64,000 nucleotides of DNA. Origin: Rhodovulum robiginosum. GTDB taxonomy: Bacteria > Pseudomonadota > Alphaproteobacteria > Rhodobacterales > Rhodobacteraceae. The notes under the pieces are model-generated. The model ran no database searches and was not told the origin of the DNA. It was given only the letters and a program-made list of their open reading frames with translations. Shown here piece after piece: positions 42,301 through 50,280 of this stretch. The stretch spans positions 99,708 through 163,707 of the forward strand of contig NZ_RWGU01000043.1 of NCBI RefSeq assembly GCF_003944755.1, read 5' to 3'. Both the position numbers and the translations under genes were made by a program. Numbering within the stretch: the stretch's first letter is position 1; the number at the start of each line of letters is the position of its first letter.

Positions 42301-42319
42301 TCTCGAGGCGCAGGCTCAT
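39311..42319 (-). CDS. soxA: Sarcosine oxidase, alpha subunit
   Basis: A 1002-residue subunit of heterotetrameric sarcosine oxidase, which demethylates sarcosine to glycine with H2O2 and methylene-tetrahydrofolate as products. N-terminal 2Fe-2S-ferredoxin-like part (FTFDGYPFKGYAGDTLASAL), NAD-binding Rossmann domain (VLVVGGGVAGLQAALAAGQA), then a C-terminal GcvT-like folate domain (YTNMMSTLKQGRCRYGLMCS, SGELSFEVAVPA, GKRAQERSH). The start overlaps soxD by 4 bases. Length and domain order are normal. Confidence 0.96.
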   Translation of the reverse strand: MSLRLETGGRLIDRSQPRRFTFDGYPFKGYAGDTLASALLANDKMLMGRSFKYHRPRGPVTSGVEEPNALMGVGQGGRFEPNQRATVTELYEGLTADSQNHWPSLELDVGAVNARLARFLPAGFYYKTFLAPRAFWKHVYEPFIRQSAGLGRVPAERDADRYEYFYAFVDVLVVGGGVAGLQAALAAGQAGLRVLLIEQMPHWGGRAPVDGVSLAGKPAGDWVAETLAKLEAMENVTLRSRCMGAGVYDHGYVLADERLCDHAPGAPGPRHRVWRIRARQVVTATGALERPLAFAGNDVPGVMLASAMRDYAVNWAVASGARTVIVTNNDDAYRTALALADAGLAVPAILDARAEADGPLPRAARDRGLRVETGTGVARVKGGKRVTGVAICAQNGKGQVLETIACDAVAMSGGWSPVVHLWSHCGGKLNWDAGQAMFRPDPARAPIGADGIPIVRAAGAANGALAAGPCMEDAAAAGKAAAMALGAEAEIAPAPAEAPVESALLPVWMMPAGAGPELRMKMWLDYQNDVKVSDIQLAAREGYESVEHAKRYTTLGMATDQGKLSNINGLAILADALGADIPAVGTTTFRPPYSPVPLGALAGEAQGDLFQPLRRTPIQDWHEDNDARFEPVGHWRRPYCYPAKGEGIARAVRREVTNTRQNVGLLDASTLGKILVSGPDAPEFLDRIYTNMMSTLKQGRCRYGLMCSENGFLMDDGVVVRLDEQTFLCHTTSGGAEHVHQHMEEWLQTEWWDLKAYTANVTEHYAQVAVVGPKARQLLDRLGGMDLAKEALPFMGWAEGEVAGIPARVYRISFSGELSFEVAVPANRGRQFWDACLEAGADLGVAPYGTEALHVMRAEKGFIMIGDETDGTVIPQDLGLDWAVSKKKPDFIGKRAQERSHMTDPERWKLVGLETLDGSVLPDGAYALDKGVNANRQRNTQGRVTSTYFSPTLGRGIAMGLVRHGPDRLGEVIEFGDVGGKAIAARIVSPVFYDPDGEKQNV

Positions 42320-42645
42320 CGCGGGCCCTCCCTGCGCCAGCCGGGCCGGCGCGCGTCGATCGCCGCGAGGATGTCCTCGGGCGGGGCGCTCACCTGAGCG
42401 GAGTAGGTGCCGAATACCTCAAGCGTGACGGTGCAGCGCGCGGCGTGGAACCACTTGCCACAGCCATGGGCATGGCGCCAGCGTTCGAAATGAACGCCCT
42501 TGGGATTCTCGCGGAGGAAGAGGTAGGTCTCGAAATCCTCATCCGAGGATCCCGGCCCCTGCCGGACCAGATGGGCCTCGCCCCCGGGGGCGAGTTCGGT
42601 TTCCTCGGCCTCGACGCCGCAATACGGGCATCTCAGAGACAGCAT
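42316..42645 (-). CDS. soxD: Sarcosine oxidase, delta subunit
   Basis: A 109-residue zinc-binding subunit of sarcosine oxidase. CPYCG at residues 6-10 gives two Zn ligands, with a later His and Cys from RHAHGCGKWFHAARC completing the site; FLRENPKGVHFERWRH is the family signature. It overlaps soxA by 4 bases. Upstream, unusually, lies a small membrane-protein gene instead of soxB directly. Confidence 0.95.
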   Translation of the reverse strand: MLSLRCPYCGVEAEETELAPGGEAHLVRQGPGSSDEDFETYLFLRENPKGVHFERWRHAHGCGKWFHAARCTVTLEVFGTYSAQVSAPPEDILAAIDARRPGWRREGPR

Positions 42646-42702
42646 TGCGCCCCCCTTGTCTGGAATTGGGTCAGACGGGCGGGGGCGCTGCGGAGCGTCC
42701 CC

Positions 42703-42870
42703 TTAGTCTGCGGGCAGCGGGTAGACCGCCACATCGTTGCCGCCGGTGTTCTTGGTATAGATCGTGCCGGCAGCAAGCCCGAGCAGAAGCGGGAGCAACA
42801 GCCCGAAGGCAAGCCCCAACCAGATCGGCGAACTCTTGGGAAGGAGGTAAACCTCGTTCTCGTCAGACAT
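42703..42870 (-). CDS. Small single-pass membrane protein inside the sarcosine oxidase cluster
   Basis: A 55-residue frame from the ATG at 42870, preceded by GGGAG about 10 bases away on the minus strand. The protein has an acidic N-terminus (MSDENEVYLLPKSSP), one strong membrane segment (about residues 18-38, WLGLAFGLLLPLLLGLAAGT) and a short polar tail. I do not recognise it. It lies between soxB (250 bases upstream) and soxD (57 bases downstream) on the same strand. Ribosome-binding site, codon use and hydrophobic pattern support a real gene. It might anchor the otherwise soluble oxidase or have an unrelated role. Confidence 0.7.
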   Translation of the reverse strand: MSDENEVYLLPKSSPIWLGLAFGLLLPLLLGLAAGTIYTKNTGGNDVAVYPLPAD

Positions 42871-42966
42871 GTGCAACTCTCCCGAATAGGCTCGCGCCAA
42901 CTTAGGCGATGGGCCGGGCGGGTCAAGGCGACCTGATGTGCCACGGGGTGCGGCGCGACGTCATAG

Positions 42967-43001
42967 GGCACAGGCGCCGCTATCGCGTAAGGCCCTGTGC
43001 C
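42967..43001. repeat. Intercistronic stem-loop in the sarcosine oxidase cluster
   Basis: GGCACAGG (42967-42974) and CCTGTGCC (42994-43001) form an 8-base stem; GCC/GGC inside can add three pairs with one bulge. No T-tract. It sits in the 250-base gap after soxB and could protect or attenuate the transcript. Confidence 0.5.
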
Positions 43002-43120
43002 GCGGAGAGTTTCGCAAACGGCCCGCGCGACGGCAACGGCGAAATTCCCCCGCGTCCGGCGCCCGGCCCACGCGCCGACGGCAGCGGCCCGTTCGGTTAC
43101 GGATCTCGTGGCGCGCCGCA

Positions 43121-44368
43121 TCAATGCGCCACCCCCGCGGCCACGCTTTCGTCGATGAAGCGGCCCTCGCGGAAGCGTTCCAGCCCGAAGGCCGCGGCCA
43201 GCGGCCCCGGCTCGCCCTTGGCCACCAGTTGCGCCATCGCCCAGCCCGAGCCCGGGATCGCCTTGAAGCCCCCGGTGCCCCAGCCGCAATTGATGAAGCA
43301 GTTGCCCAGCGGCGTTTTCGACAGGATCGGCGAGCGGTCGCCGGTCATGTCGACGATGCCGCCCCATTGCCGGAGCATTTTCAGCCGCGAGATGATCGGG
43401 AAGGTCTCGCACAGCGCGCGCACGGTTTCCTCGACATGCTGAAAGCTGCCGCGCTGGGTGTAGTTGTTGAACCCGTCGGCGCCGCCGCCGATCACCATCT
43501 CGCCCTTGTCCGACTGGCTCATGTAGCCGTGCACGGTGTTGGCCATCACGACGACGTCCATGCAGGGCTTGATGGGTTCGCTGACCAGCGCCTGCAACGC
43601 CACGCTTTCGATCGGCAGGCGGAACCCGGCCATCTCGGCCAGAACGCCCGAATGTCCCGCCACCACTATGGCGAGCTTGCCGCAAGAGATCGCGCCCTTG
43701 GTGGTCTCGATGCCCTTGACCTGCCCGCCCTCCGACCGGATCGCCGTGACCTCGCAATTCTGGATGATGTCCATCCCCATCGCCGAACAGGCCCGCGCCA
43801 GGCCCCAGGCCACAGCGTCGTGCCGGGCGGTGCCGCCGCGCGCCTGCCAGAGCCCGCCCAGCACCGGGTAGCGCGGGCCGTGGATGTTCATGATCGGCAC
43901 CAGTTCCTTGACGCGCCTGGGCCCGATGAACTCGGTCGGGATGCCCTGCAACGCGTTGGCCTGCGCAGTGCGTTTCCAGCCGCGCACCTCGTGCTCGGTC
44001 TGGGCCAGCATGATCACGCCACGGGGGCTGAACATGATGTTGTAGTTCAGGTCCTGGCTGAGCGTCTCGTAAAGGCTGCGCGCCTTTTCATAGAGCGCGG
44101 CGGAGGGGTCCTGCAGGTAGTTCGAGCGGATGATGGTGGTGTTGCGGCCGGTGTTGCCGCCGCCCAGCCACCCCTTCTCGATTACCGCCACGTTCTTCAC
44201 CCCGTGGGTCTTGCCCAGATAATAGGCGGTGGCCAGCCCGTGCCCACCGGCGCCGATCACGATCACATCGTAGTGAGCCTTCGGCGCGGGCGAGTCCCAC
44301 GCACGCGCCCAACCCTGGTGGTAGCGCGCGGCCTCGCGGGCCACGGCGAAGGCGGAATAACGTCTCAT
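43121..44368 (-). CDS. soxB: Sarcosine oxidase, beta subunit
   Basis: FAD/FMN-bearing catalytic subunit of sarcosine oxidase, 415 residues. N-terminal dinucleotide fold YDVIVIGAGGHGLATAYYLG; flavin-attachment region GNTGRNTTIIRSNYLQD; C-terminal WGGIVDMTGDRSPILSKTPL and NCGWGTGGFKAIPGSG. The conserved His for covalent FMN should lie in the DASAALYEK-region context but cannot be confirmed by eye. I chose the ATG at 44368 (MRRYSAFAVAREA); the open frame continues upstream only as a shadow of ccmI. It heads the cluster and is divergent from ccmI. Confidence 0.95.
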   Translation of the reverse strand: MRRYSAFAVAREAARYHQGWARAWDSPAPKAHYDVIVIGAGGHGLATAYYLGKTHGVKNVAVIEKGWLGGGNTGRNTTIIRSNYLQDPSAALYEKARSLYETLSQDLNYNIMFSPRGVIMLAQTEHEVRGWKRTAQANALQGIPTEFIGPRRVKELVPIMNIHGPRYPVLGGLWQARGGTARHDAVAWGLARACSAMGMDIIQNCEVTAIRSEGGQVKGIETTKGAISCGKLAIVVAGHSGVLAEMAGFRLPIESVALQALVSEPIKPCMDVVVMANTVHGYMSQSDKGEMVIGGGADGFNNYTQRGSFQHVEETVRALCETFPIISRLKMLRQWGGIVDMTGDRSPILSKTPLGNCFINCGWGTGGFKAIPGSGWAMAQLVAKGEPGPLAAAFGLERFREGRFIDESVAAGVAH

Positions 44369-44490
44369 CCCCACGGGCGACTCTCCTAGTGAAGCCTTGA
44401 ACGGCAAGCCCTTCGGGCCCTTACATGCGCCATCGGCGCCCAGGGACCGCGACGGGCAGCGGCATGCCGTGAGAAGAACGCGACATCGCC

Positions 44491-44521
44491 CCGGGTGCAA
44501 GACCCGGCAACCCGGATTGCC
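44491..44521. other. Overlapping hairpins in the soxB/ccmI divergent region
   Basis: CCGGGT-GCAAG-ACCCGG (44491-44507) and, overlapping it, GGCAA-CCCGGA-TTGCC (44506-44521). They fall in the 213-base gap between the divergent genes. On the minus strand CCGAAAGGGGCAA lies next to them, which recalls part of a glycine riboswitch but lacks its other conserved blocks. Confidence 0.35.
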
Positions 44522-44581
44522 CCTTTCGGACGGCCCCCATGCGTAATAGATGAGCGTCAGATAAGGGAAGAGGACTTGTCC

Positions 44582-45820
44582 ATGACGTTCTGGTTGGCCG
44601 CCCTCGGGGCGGGTGGGATGATCGCGCTCATTCTGGTCGTCACGCTGTTGCGCGGGCGGGCTGGTGCGGCACCGGCCGCGGCCTACGATCTGCAGGTCTA
44701 CCGCGAGCAGTTGCAGGAGGTCGAACGCGACCTCGCCCGCGGCGTCATCACCGAGGACGAGGCAAGCCGCATCCGCACCGAGGTGTCGCGGCGGGTGCTG
44801 GAGGCCGACCGAAAGCTCAAGGCACAAGAGAGCGCGGGCCGGGCACCGCAGGGGGCCAGCATCGTGGCGGGCGTGCTGGCGCTGACGGTACTGACGGCGG
44901 GCGCCTTCGCGCTTTATTCGCGGATCGGCGCGCCGGGCTATCCCGACCTGCCGATGGCCAAGCGCATCGCCGCCGCCGACGCGCTGCGCGAAAACCGACC
45001 CTCGCAAGCCCGGGCCGAGGACGAGGCCCCGCCACTGCCCGGCCTGTCCGAGCCCGACCCCGAGCATGTAGAGCTGGTCGAAAAGCTGCGCAGCGCGGTC
45101 GCTGAGCGGCCCAACGACGTGCGCGGGCAGGTCCTGCTGGCGCGCAACGAGGCGGCACTGGGCAATTTCAACGCCGCCTACACCGCGCAGCAAAGGGCGA
45201 TCGAGCTGAAAGACGGCGGCGCCACCGCCGAGGACTACGCCACTTTAGCCGACATGATGGTGCTGGCCGCCGGCGGCTATGTCTCGCCCGAGGCCGAGGC
45301 GGTGCTGATGCAGGCGCTGGGGCGCGACCAGTCCAACGGCACCGCGCTTTATTACTGGGGGCTGATGCGGCTTCAGACCGACCGGCCCGACCTCGCCTTC
45401 CGCACCTGGCGCGGGCTGTTGCAGCAATCCGCCCCCGGCGACCCGTGGTACCGCCCGATCCGCGAGCAGATCGAGAACCTCGCCCAGATGGCGGGCGTGC
45501 GCTACACCCTGCCGCCCGAGCCGGACGCCGCGCCGCCCCTGCGCGGCCCCAGCGCCGAGGATGTCGAGGCGGCGCAGGAGATGACGCCGGAACAGCAGCA
45601 AGAGATGATCCGCGGCATGGTCGCGCGGCTTTCCGACCGGCTGGCCAGCCAAGGCGGCAGGCCGCAGGAATGGGCGCAGCTTCTCAACGCGCTGGGCGTG
45701 CTTGGCGACACCGACCAGGCCGGCGCGATCTGGGCCGAGGCGCAGCAGGTCTTTGCCGGGCAGCCGGAGGCGCTGGAAACCGTGCGGCAGGCGGCCGTGC
45801 GCGCGGGCGTGGCCGAGTGA
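44582..45820 (+). CDS. ccmI: Cytochrome c maturation protein CcmI
   Basis: A 412-residue membrane protein that carries apocytochrome c to the haem ligation complex. Two N-terminal membrane segments (about residues 3-24 and 97-117) flank a cytoplasmic leucine-zipper-like loop (YDLQVYREQLQEVERDLARG); the periplasmic C-terminal part is TPR-like (VRGQVLLARNEAALGNFNAA, TALYYWGLMRLQTDRPDLAF). I chose the ATG at 44582. The stop overlaps the ruvX GTG start. Confidence 0.95.
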   Translation: MTFWLAALGAGGMIALILVVTLLRGRAGAAPAAAYDLQVYREQLQEVERDLARGVITEDEASRIRTEVSRRVLEADRKLKAQESAGRAPQGASIVAGVLALTVLTAGAFALYSRIGAPGYPDLPMAKRIAAADALRENRPSQARAEDEAPPLPGLSEPDPEHVELVEKLRSAVAERPNDVRGQVLLARNEAALGNFNAAYTAQQRAIELKDGGATAEDYATLADMMVLAAGGYVSPEAEAVLMQALGRDQSNGTALYYWGLMRLQTDRPDLAFRTWRGLLQQSAPGDPWYRPIREQIENLAQMAGVRYTLPPEPDAAPPLRGPSAEDVEAAQEMTPEQQQEMIRGMVARLSDRLASQGGRPQEWAQLLNALGVLGDTDQAGAIWAEAQQVFAGQPEALETVRQAAVRAGVAE

Positions 45821-46296
45821 GCGTCGTCGACACGGTCGAGGAACTCGCCACCGCCCTGCCCCGCGGACGGGCGCTGATCGGGCTGGACCTGGGCGACAAG
45901 ACCATCGGCGTGGCGGTCTCGGACACGTCGTGGTCGGTGGCCTCTCCGCTGGAAACCATACGGCGCAAGAAATTCACCCTCGACGCGGCCCGCGTGATGG
46001 AGATCGCCGGCCACCGCGCGGCGGGCGGCATCGTGCTGGGCCTGCCGCGCAACATGGACGGCAGCGAGGGGCCGCGCTGCCAGTCGACCCGCGCGTTCGC
46101 GCGCAACCTGTCGCGGCTGACCGAGCTGCCCATCGGTTTCTGGGACGAACGGCTGTCCACCATGGCCGCCGAGCGCGCGCTGCTGGAGGCCGACACCTCG
46201 CGGCGCCGCCGCGCCGAAGTGATTGACCACGTGGCCGCCGCCTATATCCTGCAAGGCGTGCTCGACCGCCTGCGCAATATCGGAGCCACGCCATGA
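45817..46296 (+). CDS. ruvX: YqgF/RuvX-type nuclease
   Basis: A 159-residue RNase H-fold protein, family of putative Holliday junction resolvases also implicated in 5' processing of 16S rRNA. The GTG start overlaps the ccmI TGA. Motifs: LIGLDLGDKTIGVAVSD with the first catalytic Asp, VLGLPRNMDGSEG, FWDERLSTMAAERALLE with the Glu, and a C-terminal EVIDHVAAAYILQG with the last Asp. It overlaps the DUF1289 gene by 4 bases. Confidence 0.95.
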   Translation: MSVVDTVEELATALPRGRALIGLDLGDKTIGVAVSDTSWSVASPLETIRRKKFTLDAARVMEIAGHRAAGGIVLGLPRNMDGSEGPRCQSTRAFARNLSRLTELPIGFWDERLSTMAAERALLEADTSRRRRAEVIDHVAAAYILQGVLDRLRNIGATP

Positions 46297-46502
46297 GTGA
46301 CGAAACGCCGGCCCGCCCGGCCGCGGGCATCGCCAGCCCCTGCAACCGGGTCTGCACCGTCGACCGGGCCTCGCGGCTGTGCACCGGCTGTCTGCGCACG
46401 ATCGACGAGATCACCCTCTGGACGCGAATGAGCGACGCCGCGCGCCAGGAGGTGATGGCCGAGCTGCCCGCGCGCGCACACCGGATCGGGCAAAGGCCCT
46501 AG
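46293..46502 (+). CDS. DUF1289 small Cys protein
   Basis: A 69-residue protein with the DUF1289 pattern: PCNRVCTVDRASRLCTGCLRT, four cysteines in C-x3-C-x8-C-x2-C spacing, then EITLWTRMSDAARQEVMAEL. The spacing suggests an Fe-S or zinc site; function is unknown. The ATG overlaps the ruvX stop (ATGA). It ends 7 bases from the converging TauE-like gene. Confidence 0.9.
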   Translation: MSDETPARPAAGIASPCNRVCTVDRASRLCTGCLRTIDEITLWTRMSDAARQEVMAELPARAHRIGQRP

Positions 46503-46508
46503 GCGCGC

Positions 46509-47333
46509 TCAGACCCCCAGCGCCTTTCGCAGCATGTTCGCCGCGACAACGACCACGAAGATGGCGAAGATCTTGCGCAATAGCACCGGGTTTGTCCGGT
46601 GCGCCAGCCTGGCGCCCAGCGGCGCGGTGATCATCGTCATCGACACCACCACCAGGAATCCCGGCAGGTTGACCGCGCCGAAGGTCAGCGGCGGGCGCAT
46701 CGCCTCGGGGATGGCGATCATCAGGAACCCCGCGACCGAGGGCACCGCAATCAGCGCACCGAATCCCGCCGCCGTGCCCACCGCCCGGTGGATCGGCAGG
46801 CCGTAAAGCGTCATCAGCGGCACGCCCATCACGCCCCCGCCGATGCCCATCAGCACCGAGAGAAACCCCACCACCGCCGACATCATGGCACGCAGCGCCC
46901 CGCCGGGCATCGCCGCGCCCAGCCGCCAGTCGCGCCGCCCGAAGGCCAGGTAGAGCCCCAGGACCAGCCCGAGCCCGCCGAAGATGCCCTGCAACACCAC
47001 CGACCGCAGCGACGCGGCCGCCAGCACGCCCACCAGCGCCCCCAGCGCGATCCCCGGCGCCCATTTGCGCAGGATCGACCAGTCGACGGCCCCCTTCGCA
47101 TGGTGGCTGGCGACCGAGCGCAGCGAGGTGAAGATGATCGTGGCCAGCGACGTCGCCAGGCAGATCTGCATCAGGTAGGGGCTGTCATAGCCCAGCGCGG
47201 AGAACGCGTGGAACAGCGCCAGGACGATGATGATCCCGCCGCCCACGCCGAGAAGGCCGGCCAGAAGGCCCGCGAGCGCCCCGACGGCCAGCAAGAGCGC
47301 CAGAAAGGGCAGGAATTGCGCAAGGTCCGGCAT
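46509..47333 (-). CDS. TauE/SafE-family permease
   Basis: A 274-residue inner-membrane protein with about eight helices in two repeats; each repeat opens with the Gly-rich signature (LAGLLGVGGGIIIVLALFH and LSVLMGIGGGVMGVPLMTL). The family exports sulphite, sulphoacetate or other small organic anions. The substrate here is unknown. I chose the ATG at 47333; the reading frame extends 19 codons upstream without a good start site. The acyl-CoA synthetase gene ends 72 bases upstream on the same strand. Confidence 0.9.
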   Translation of the reverse strand: MPDLAQFLPFLALLLAVGALAGLLAGLLGVGGGIIIVLALFHAFSALGYDSPYLMQICLATSLATIIFTSLRSVASHHAKGAVDWSILRKWAPGIALGALVGVLAAASLRSVVLQGIFGGLGLVLGLYLAFGRRDWRLGAAMPGGALRAMMSAVVGFLSVLMGIGGGVMGVPLMTLYGLPIHRAVGTAAGFGALIAVPSVAGFLMIAIPEAMRPPLTFGAVNLPGFLVVVSMTMITAPLGARLAHRTNPVLLRKIFAIFVVVVAANMLRKALGV

Positions 47334-47405
47334 CGCCGCCCCCTTTTCGATGGTCTGCGGCGAGGTAAAGCGCCTTCGCCCGCGGGCCACAACCGCAAAA
47401 GCGCC

Positions 47406-49010
47406 CTACCCGTCCCGCAGCGCCCGGCGCATGATCTTGCCCGTCGCCGTCATCGGCAGGCTGTCGGCCCAATGGATGCGGCGCGGCGCGACATGGGGGC
47501 TGATCTTGTCGCGCACGCGGCGTATCAGCGCCTGTTCCAGCCCCGCGCGGTCGGCGCCGTCGCGCAGCACGACATGGGCCACCACCGCCTGCGTGCGCAC
47601 CGGGTCGGGTTCGCCCACCACGGCGGCCATCACCACGTCGGGGTGTCCCACAAGGCAATTCTCGATCTCGGTCGGCCCGATACGGTACCCCGCCGAGGTG
47701 ATGATGTCGTCGTCGCGCGAGACATAGGTGAAATGGCCCGCCGCGTCGCAGGTGCCCAGATCGCCCGTGCGCATCCAGTCGCCGGCGAATTTCTCTGCCG
47801 TCTTGTCGGGCAGGCCCCAGTATTGGAGAAACATCGAGGCCGCCCCGCGGCGCACCGCGATCTCGCCGACCTCGCCCGGTGCCACGGGCGCCCCGTCGGC
47901 CCCGATCAGGCCTACGTCGAAGCCCGGCACCGCGCGGCCCATGCTGCCCGGCGGCGCGTCCATCAACTCGGGCACGCAGGTGAGCATGAGGTTGCACTCG
48001 GTCTGGCCGTAGAATTCGCAGATCTCCAGCCCCAGTGCCTCGCGCCCCCAGGCCAGCAGGTCGGCCCCGAGGCTCTCGCCGCCCGAGCCGACGCTGCGCA
48101 GGCTGACGCCGGGCGGCACCGGCACCTCGCGCATCAGCTTCAGCGCCGTGGGCGGCAGGAAGAGGTTTTTCACCCGCAGCCGGTCGATCAGGCGCCAGGC
48201 CTCGGCGGCGTCGAACTTGCGCATCCGGCAGGCGACCACGGGCACGCCGTAGTAAAGGCAGGGCAAGGCCATATCCATAAGCCCGCCGATCCAGGCCCAG
48301 TCGGCCGGGGTCCAGCCGCAATCGCCCGGTTCCGGAAAGCCCCGGTGGTGCAGCTCGATCGACGGCAGATGCCCGAGCAGAAAGCGGTGGGCATGGAGCG
48401 CGCCCTTGGGCGGGCCGGTGGTGCCCGAGGTGTAGATCAGCACCGCGGGGTCTTCGGCAGAGGTGTCCACCGGGGTGTCCAGCGGCGGCGCGTCGTCGAT
48501 CTCGGCCCAGAGATCGCGCGCCGGGCCGCCATCGACCGAGAATACATCGGCAAGAGCCGCAAGCCCGTCGCGCAGCCCGGCCAGTTTCGCCGCGCCCTCG
48601 GCATCGGTGACGACCAGCCTGGCCCCGCTGTCGGCGAGGCGGTAGTCCAGCGCATCCGGCCCGAACAGCGCAAAGAGCGGCAGGCCCACCGCCCCCAGCT
48701 TCATCGCCGCGAAATGGGCGATCAGCACCGCCGGCGCCTGGGGCAGCAGCACCGCCACCCGGTCGCCCTGCCCGAGCCCCGCCCGCGCAAAGACCGTGGC
48801 CAGCCGGTCTGAGGCGTCCTTGATCTCGCCATAGGTCCAGCCTCGGTCAGCGTCGCTGGCGTCGATCACCGCGACACGGTTTGGCGCCTCAGCGGCCCAG
48901 CTGTCGCAACAGGCCGCCGCGATGTTGAACCGCGATGGGACGTCCCAACGGAAGCTGTCCCGCATGGCGTCCCAGTCGCGCTGATCGGGCAAAAGCCTGC
49001 GATCCTCCAT
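47406..49010 (-). CDS. AMP-forming acyl-CoA synthetase
   Basis: A 534-residue ligase of the ANL superfamily. The P-loop AVLIYTSGTTGPPKGALHAH, the CEFYGQTECNLM motif, WMRTGDLG and DDIITSAGYRIGPTEIE are intact, and the catalytic Lys lies in MTATGKIMRRALRDG. It probably activates short or medium fatty or branched acids; the precise substrate is not readable. A strong GGAGGAAGG ribosome-binding site precedes the ATG at 49010. It diverges from moaA, and an inverted-repeat cluster sits in the gap. Confidence 0.92.
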   Translation of the reverse strand: MEDRRLLPDQRDWDAMRDSFRWDVPSRFNIAAACCDSWAAEAPNRVAVIDASDADRGWTYGEIKDASDRLATVFARAGLGQGDRVAVLLPQAPAVLIAHFAAMKLGAVGLPLFALFGPDALDYRLADSGARLVVTDAEGAAKLAGLRDGLAALADVFSVDGGPARDLWAEIDDAPPLDTPVDTSAEDPAVLIYTSGTTGPPKGALHAHRFLLGHLPSIELHHRGFPEPGDCGWTPADWAWIGGLMDMALPCLYYGVPVVACRMRKFDAAEAWRLIDRLRVKNLFLPPTALKLMREVPVPPGVSLRSVGSGGESLGADLLAWGREALGLEICEFYGQTECNLMLTCVPELMDAPPGSMGRAVPGFDVGLIGADGAPVAPGEVGEIAVRRGAASMFLQYWGLPDKTAEKFAGDWMRTGDLGTCDAAGHFTYVSRDDDIITSAGYRIGPTEIENCLVGHPDVVMAAVVGEPDPVRTQAVVAHVVLRDGADRAGLEQALIRRVRDKISPHVAPRRIHWADSLPMTATGKIMRRALRDG

Positions 49011-49033
49011 GCCTTCCTCCCCCGGGCTTGAAT

Positions 49034-49052
49034 TGAACGCATGTTCATGAAC
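49034..49052. promoter_or_regulatory. Triple half-site palindrome between acyl-CoA synthetase and moaA
   Basis: TGAACGCATGTTCATGAAC: TGAAC and GTTCA around GCAT, and the perfect palindrome GTTCATGAAC (49043-49052). It lies 24 bases upstream of the synthetase ATG. The half-sites match those at 27542-27557 and resemble TetR/FadR-type operators of fatty-acid genes. Confidence 0.5.
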
Positions 49053-49124
49053 GCGCGCCGGGCGCGGCCTGTCAAGCGGCGCAAAGACCTTGCTGCGACA
49101 GCCCGTCGCGCTTACCTTTCGATC

Positions 49125-50138
49125 ATGACAAACCAAGCGCCCCTGATCGATCCGTTCGCCCGCGCGATCACCTATCTGCGCGTGTCGGTCACCGACCGCT
49201 GCGATTTCCGCTGCGTGTATTGCATGGCCGAGAACATGACATTCCTGCCCAAGAAGGAGCTGCTGACCCTCGAAGAGCTCGACCGGGTCTGTTCGGCCTT
49301 TATCGGGCTGGGGGTGCGCAAGCTGCGCATCACCGGGGGCGAGCCGCTGGTGCGCCGCGACATCATGACGTTCTTCAACGCCATGGGCCGGCACCTGGAG
49401 ACCGGCGCGCTGGACGAGCTGACGCTGACCACCAACGGCTCGCAGCTGGAGAGATTCGCCGACGCGCTTTTCGCGGCCGGGGTGCGGCGGGTCAATGTCA
49501 GCCTCGACACGCTGGACGAAGAGAAATTCGCCCGCGTCACCCGCTGGGGCCGCCTGGCCCAGGTGATGCGCGGCATCGACGCCGCCCAGAACGCGGGCAT
49601 GCGGGTCAAGATCAACGCGGTCGCGCTGAAAGGCTTCAACGAGGACGAATTGTTCGACCTTGTGGACTGGTGCGCGGCGCGCGACATCGACCTGACCTTT
49701 ATCGAGGTCATGCCGATGGGAGATCTGGGCAACGAAAACCGCGTGGGGCAATACTGGTCGCTTACCGATGTGCGCGACCGGCTGGCCGAACGCTTTACCC
49801 TGATGGATCTCGCCGAACGCAGCGGCGGGCCCGCGCGCTATGTGCGGCTGACCGAGACCGGCCAGAAGATCGGCTTTATCACGCCGCTCAGCCACAATTT
49901 CTGCGAAAGCTGCAACCGGGTGCGGCTGACCTGCACGGGCGAGCTTTACATGTGCCTCGGGCAGGAAAACCGCGCCGATTTGCGCGCGCCGCTGCGGGCA
50001 CATCCCGAGACCGACGCGCCGCTGGCAGAGGCGGTGCGCGCGGCGATCGCGCTGAAACCCAAGGGCCACGATTTCGACTATTCCCGCCAGCGCGCCGACG
50101 GGCAGGTCAGCCGGCACATGAGCCACACCGGCGGGTAG
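49125..50138 (+). CDS. moaA: GTP 3',8-cyclase
   Basis: Radical-SAM enzyme for the first step of molybdenum cofactor synthesis. It has 337 residues from the ATG at 49125. The SAM cluster is CDFRCVYC, the GGEP motif is in [12 protein letters not shown], and the second 4Fe-4S site is [11 protein letters not shown] plus a later Cys in ELYMCLG. The chain ends in the Gly-Gly tail (SHTGG) needed for activity. The partner genes moaC and moeA are at the left end of the window; a Mo-dependent CO dehydrogenase follows 2 kb downstream. Confidence 0.97.
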   Translation: MTNQAPLIDPFARAITYLRVSVTDRCDFRCVYCMAENMTFLPKKELLTLEELDRVCSAFIGLGVRKLRITGGEPLVRRDIMTFFNAMGRHLETGALDELTLTTNGSQLERFADALFAAGVRRVNVSLDTLDEEKFARVTRWGRLAQVMRGIDAAQNAGMRVKINAVALKGFNEDELFDLVDWCAARDIDLTFIEVMPMGDLGNENRVGQYWSLTDVRDRLAERFTLMDLAERSGGPARYVRLTETGQKIGFITPLSHNFCESCNRVRLTCTGELYMCLGQENRADLRAPLRAHPETDAPLAEAVRAAIALKPKGHDFDYSRQRADGQVSRHMSHTGG

Positions 50139-50280
50139 AGAAAACCGCATCCGCACAAACGTGCCGCCCGGGTGTCAGCCCGTGCAGCGCCCGACCCGCA
50201 GCCGGAGGCGACCCCGCCGTTGCCCCCGCGCCCCGATCCGCTATCCTTCGGCCCATGGCAAGCTATCAAAAGGAACGGGC

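Noticed and set aside
38831..42397. A 1188-codon open frame on the plus strand
   Set aside because: Antisense to soxA and soxG, with no recognisable motif and no ribosome-binding site.
44369..44581. Glycine riboswitch ahead of soxB
   Set aside because: Only the CCGAA-GGGGCAA-like piece is present; the GGAGAG and CTCTCAGGCA-type blocks are missing. Kept only as a weak structured region.
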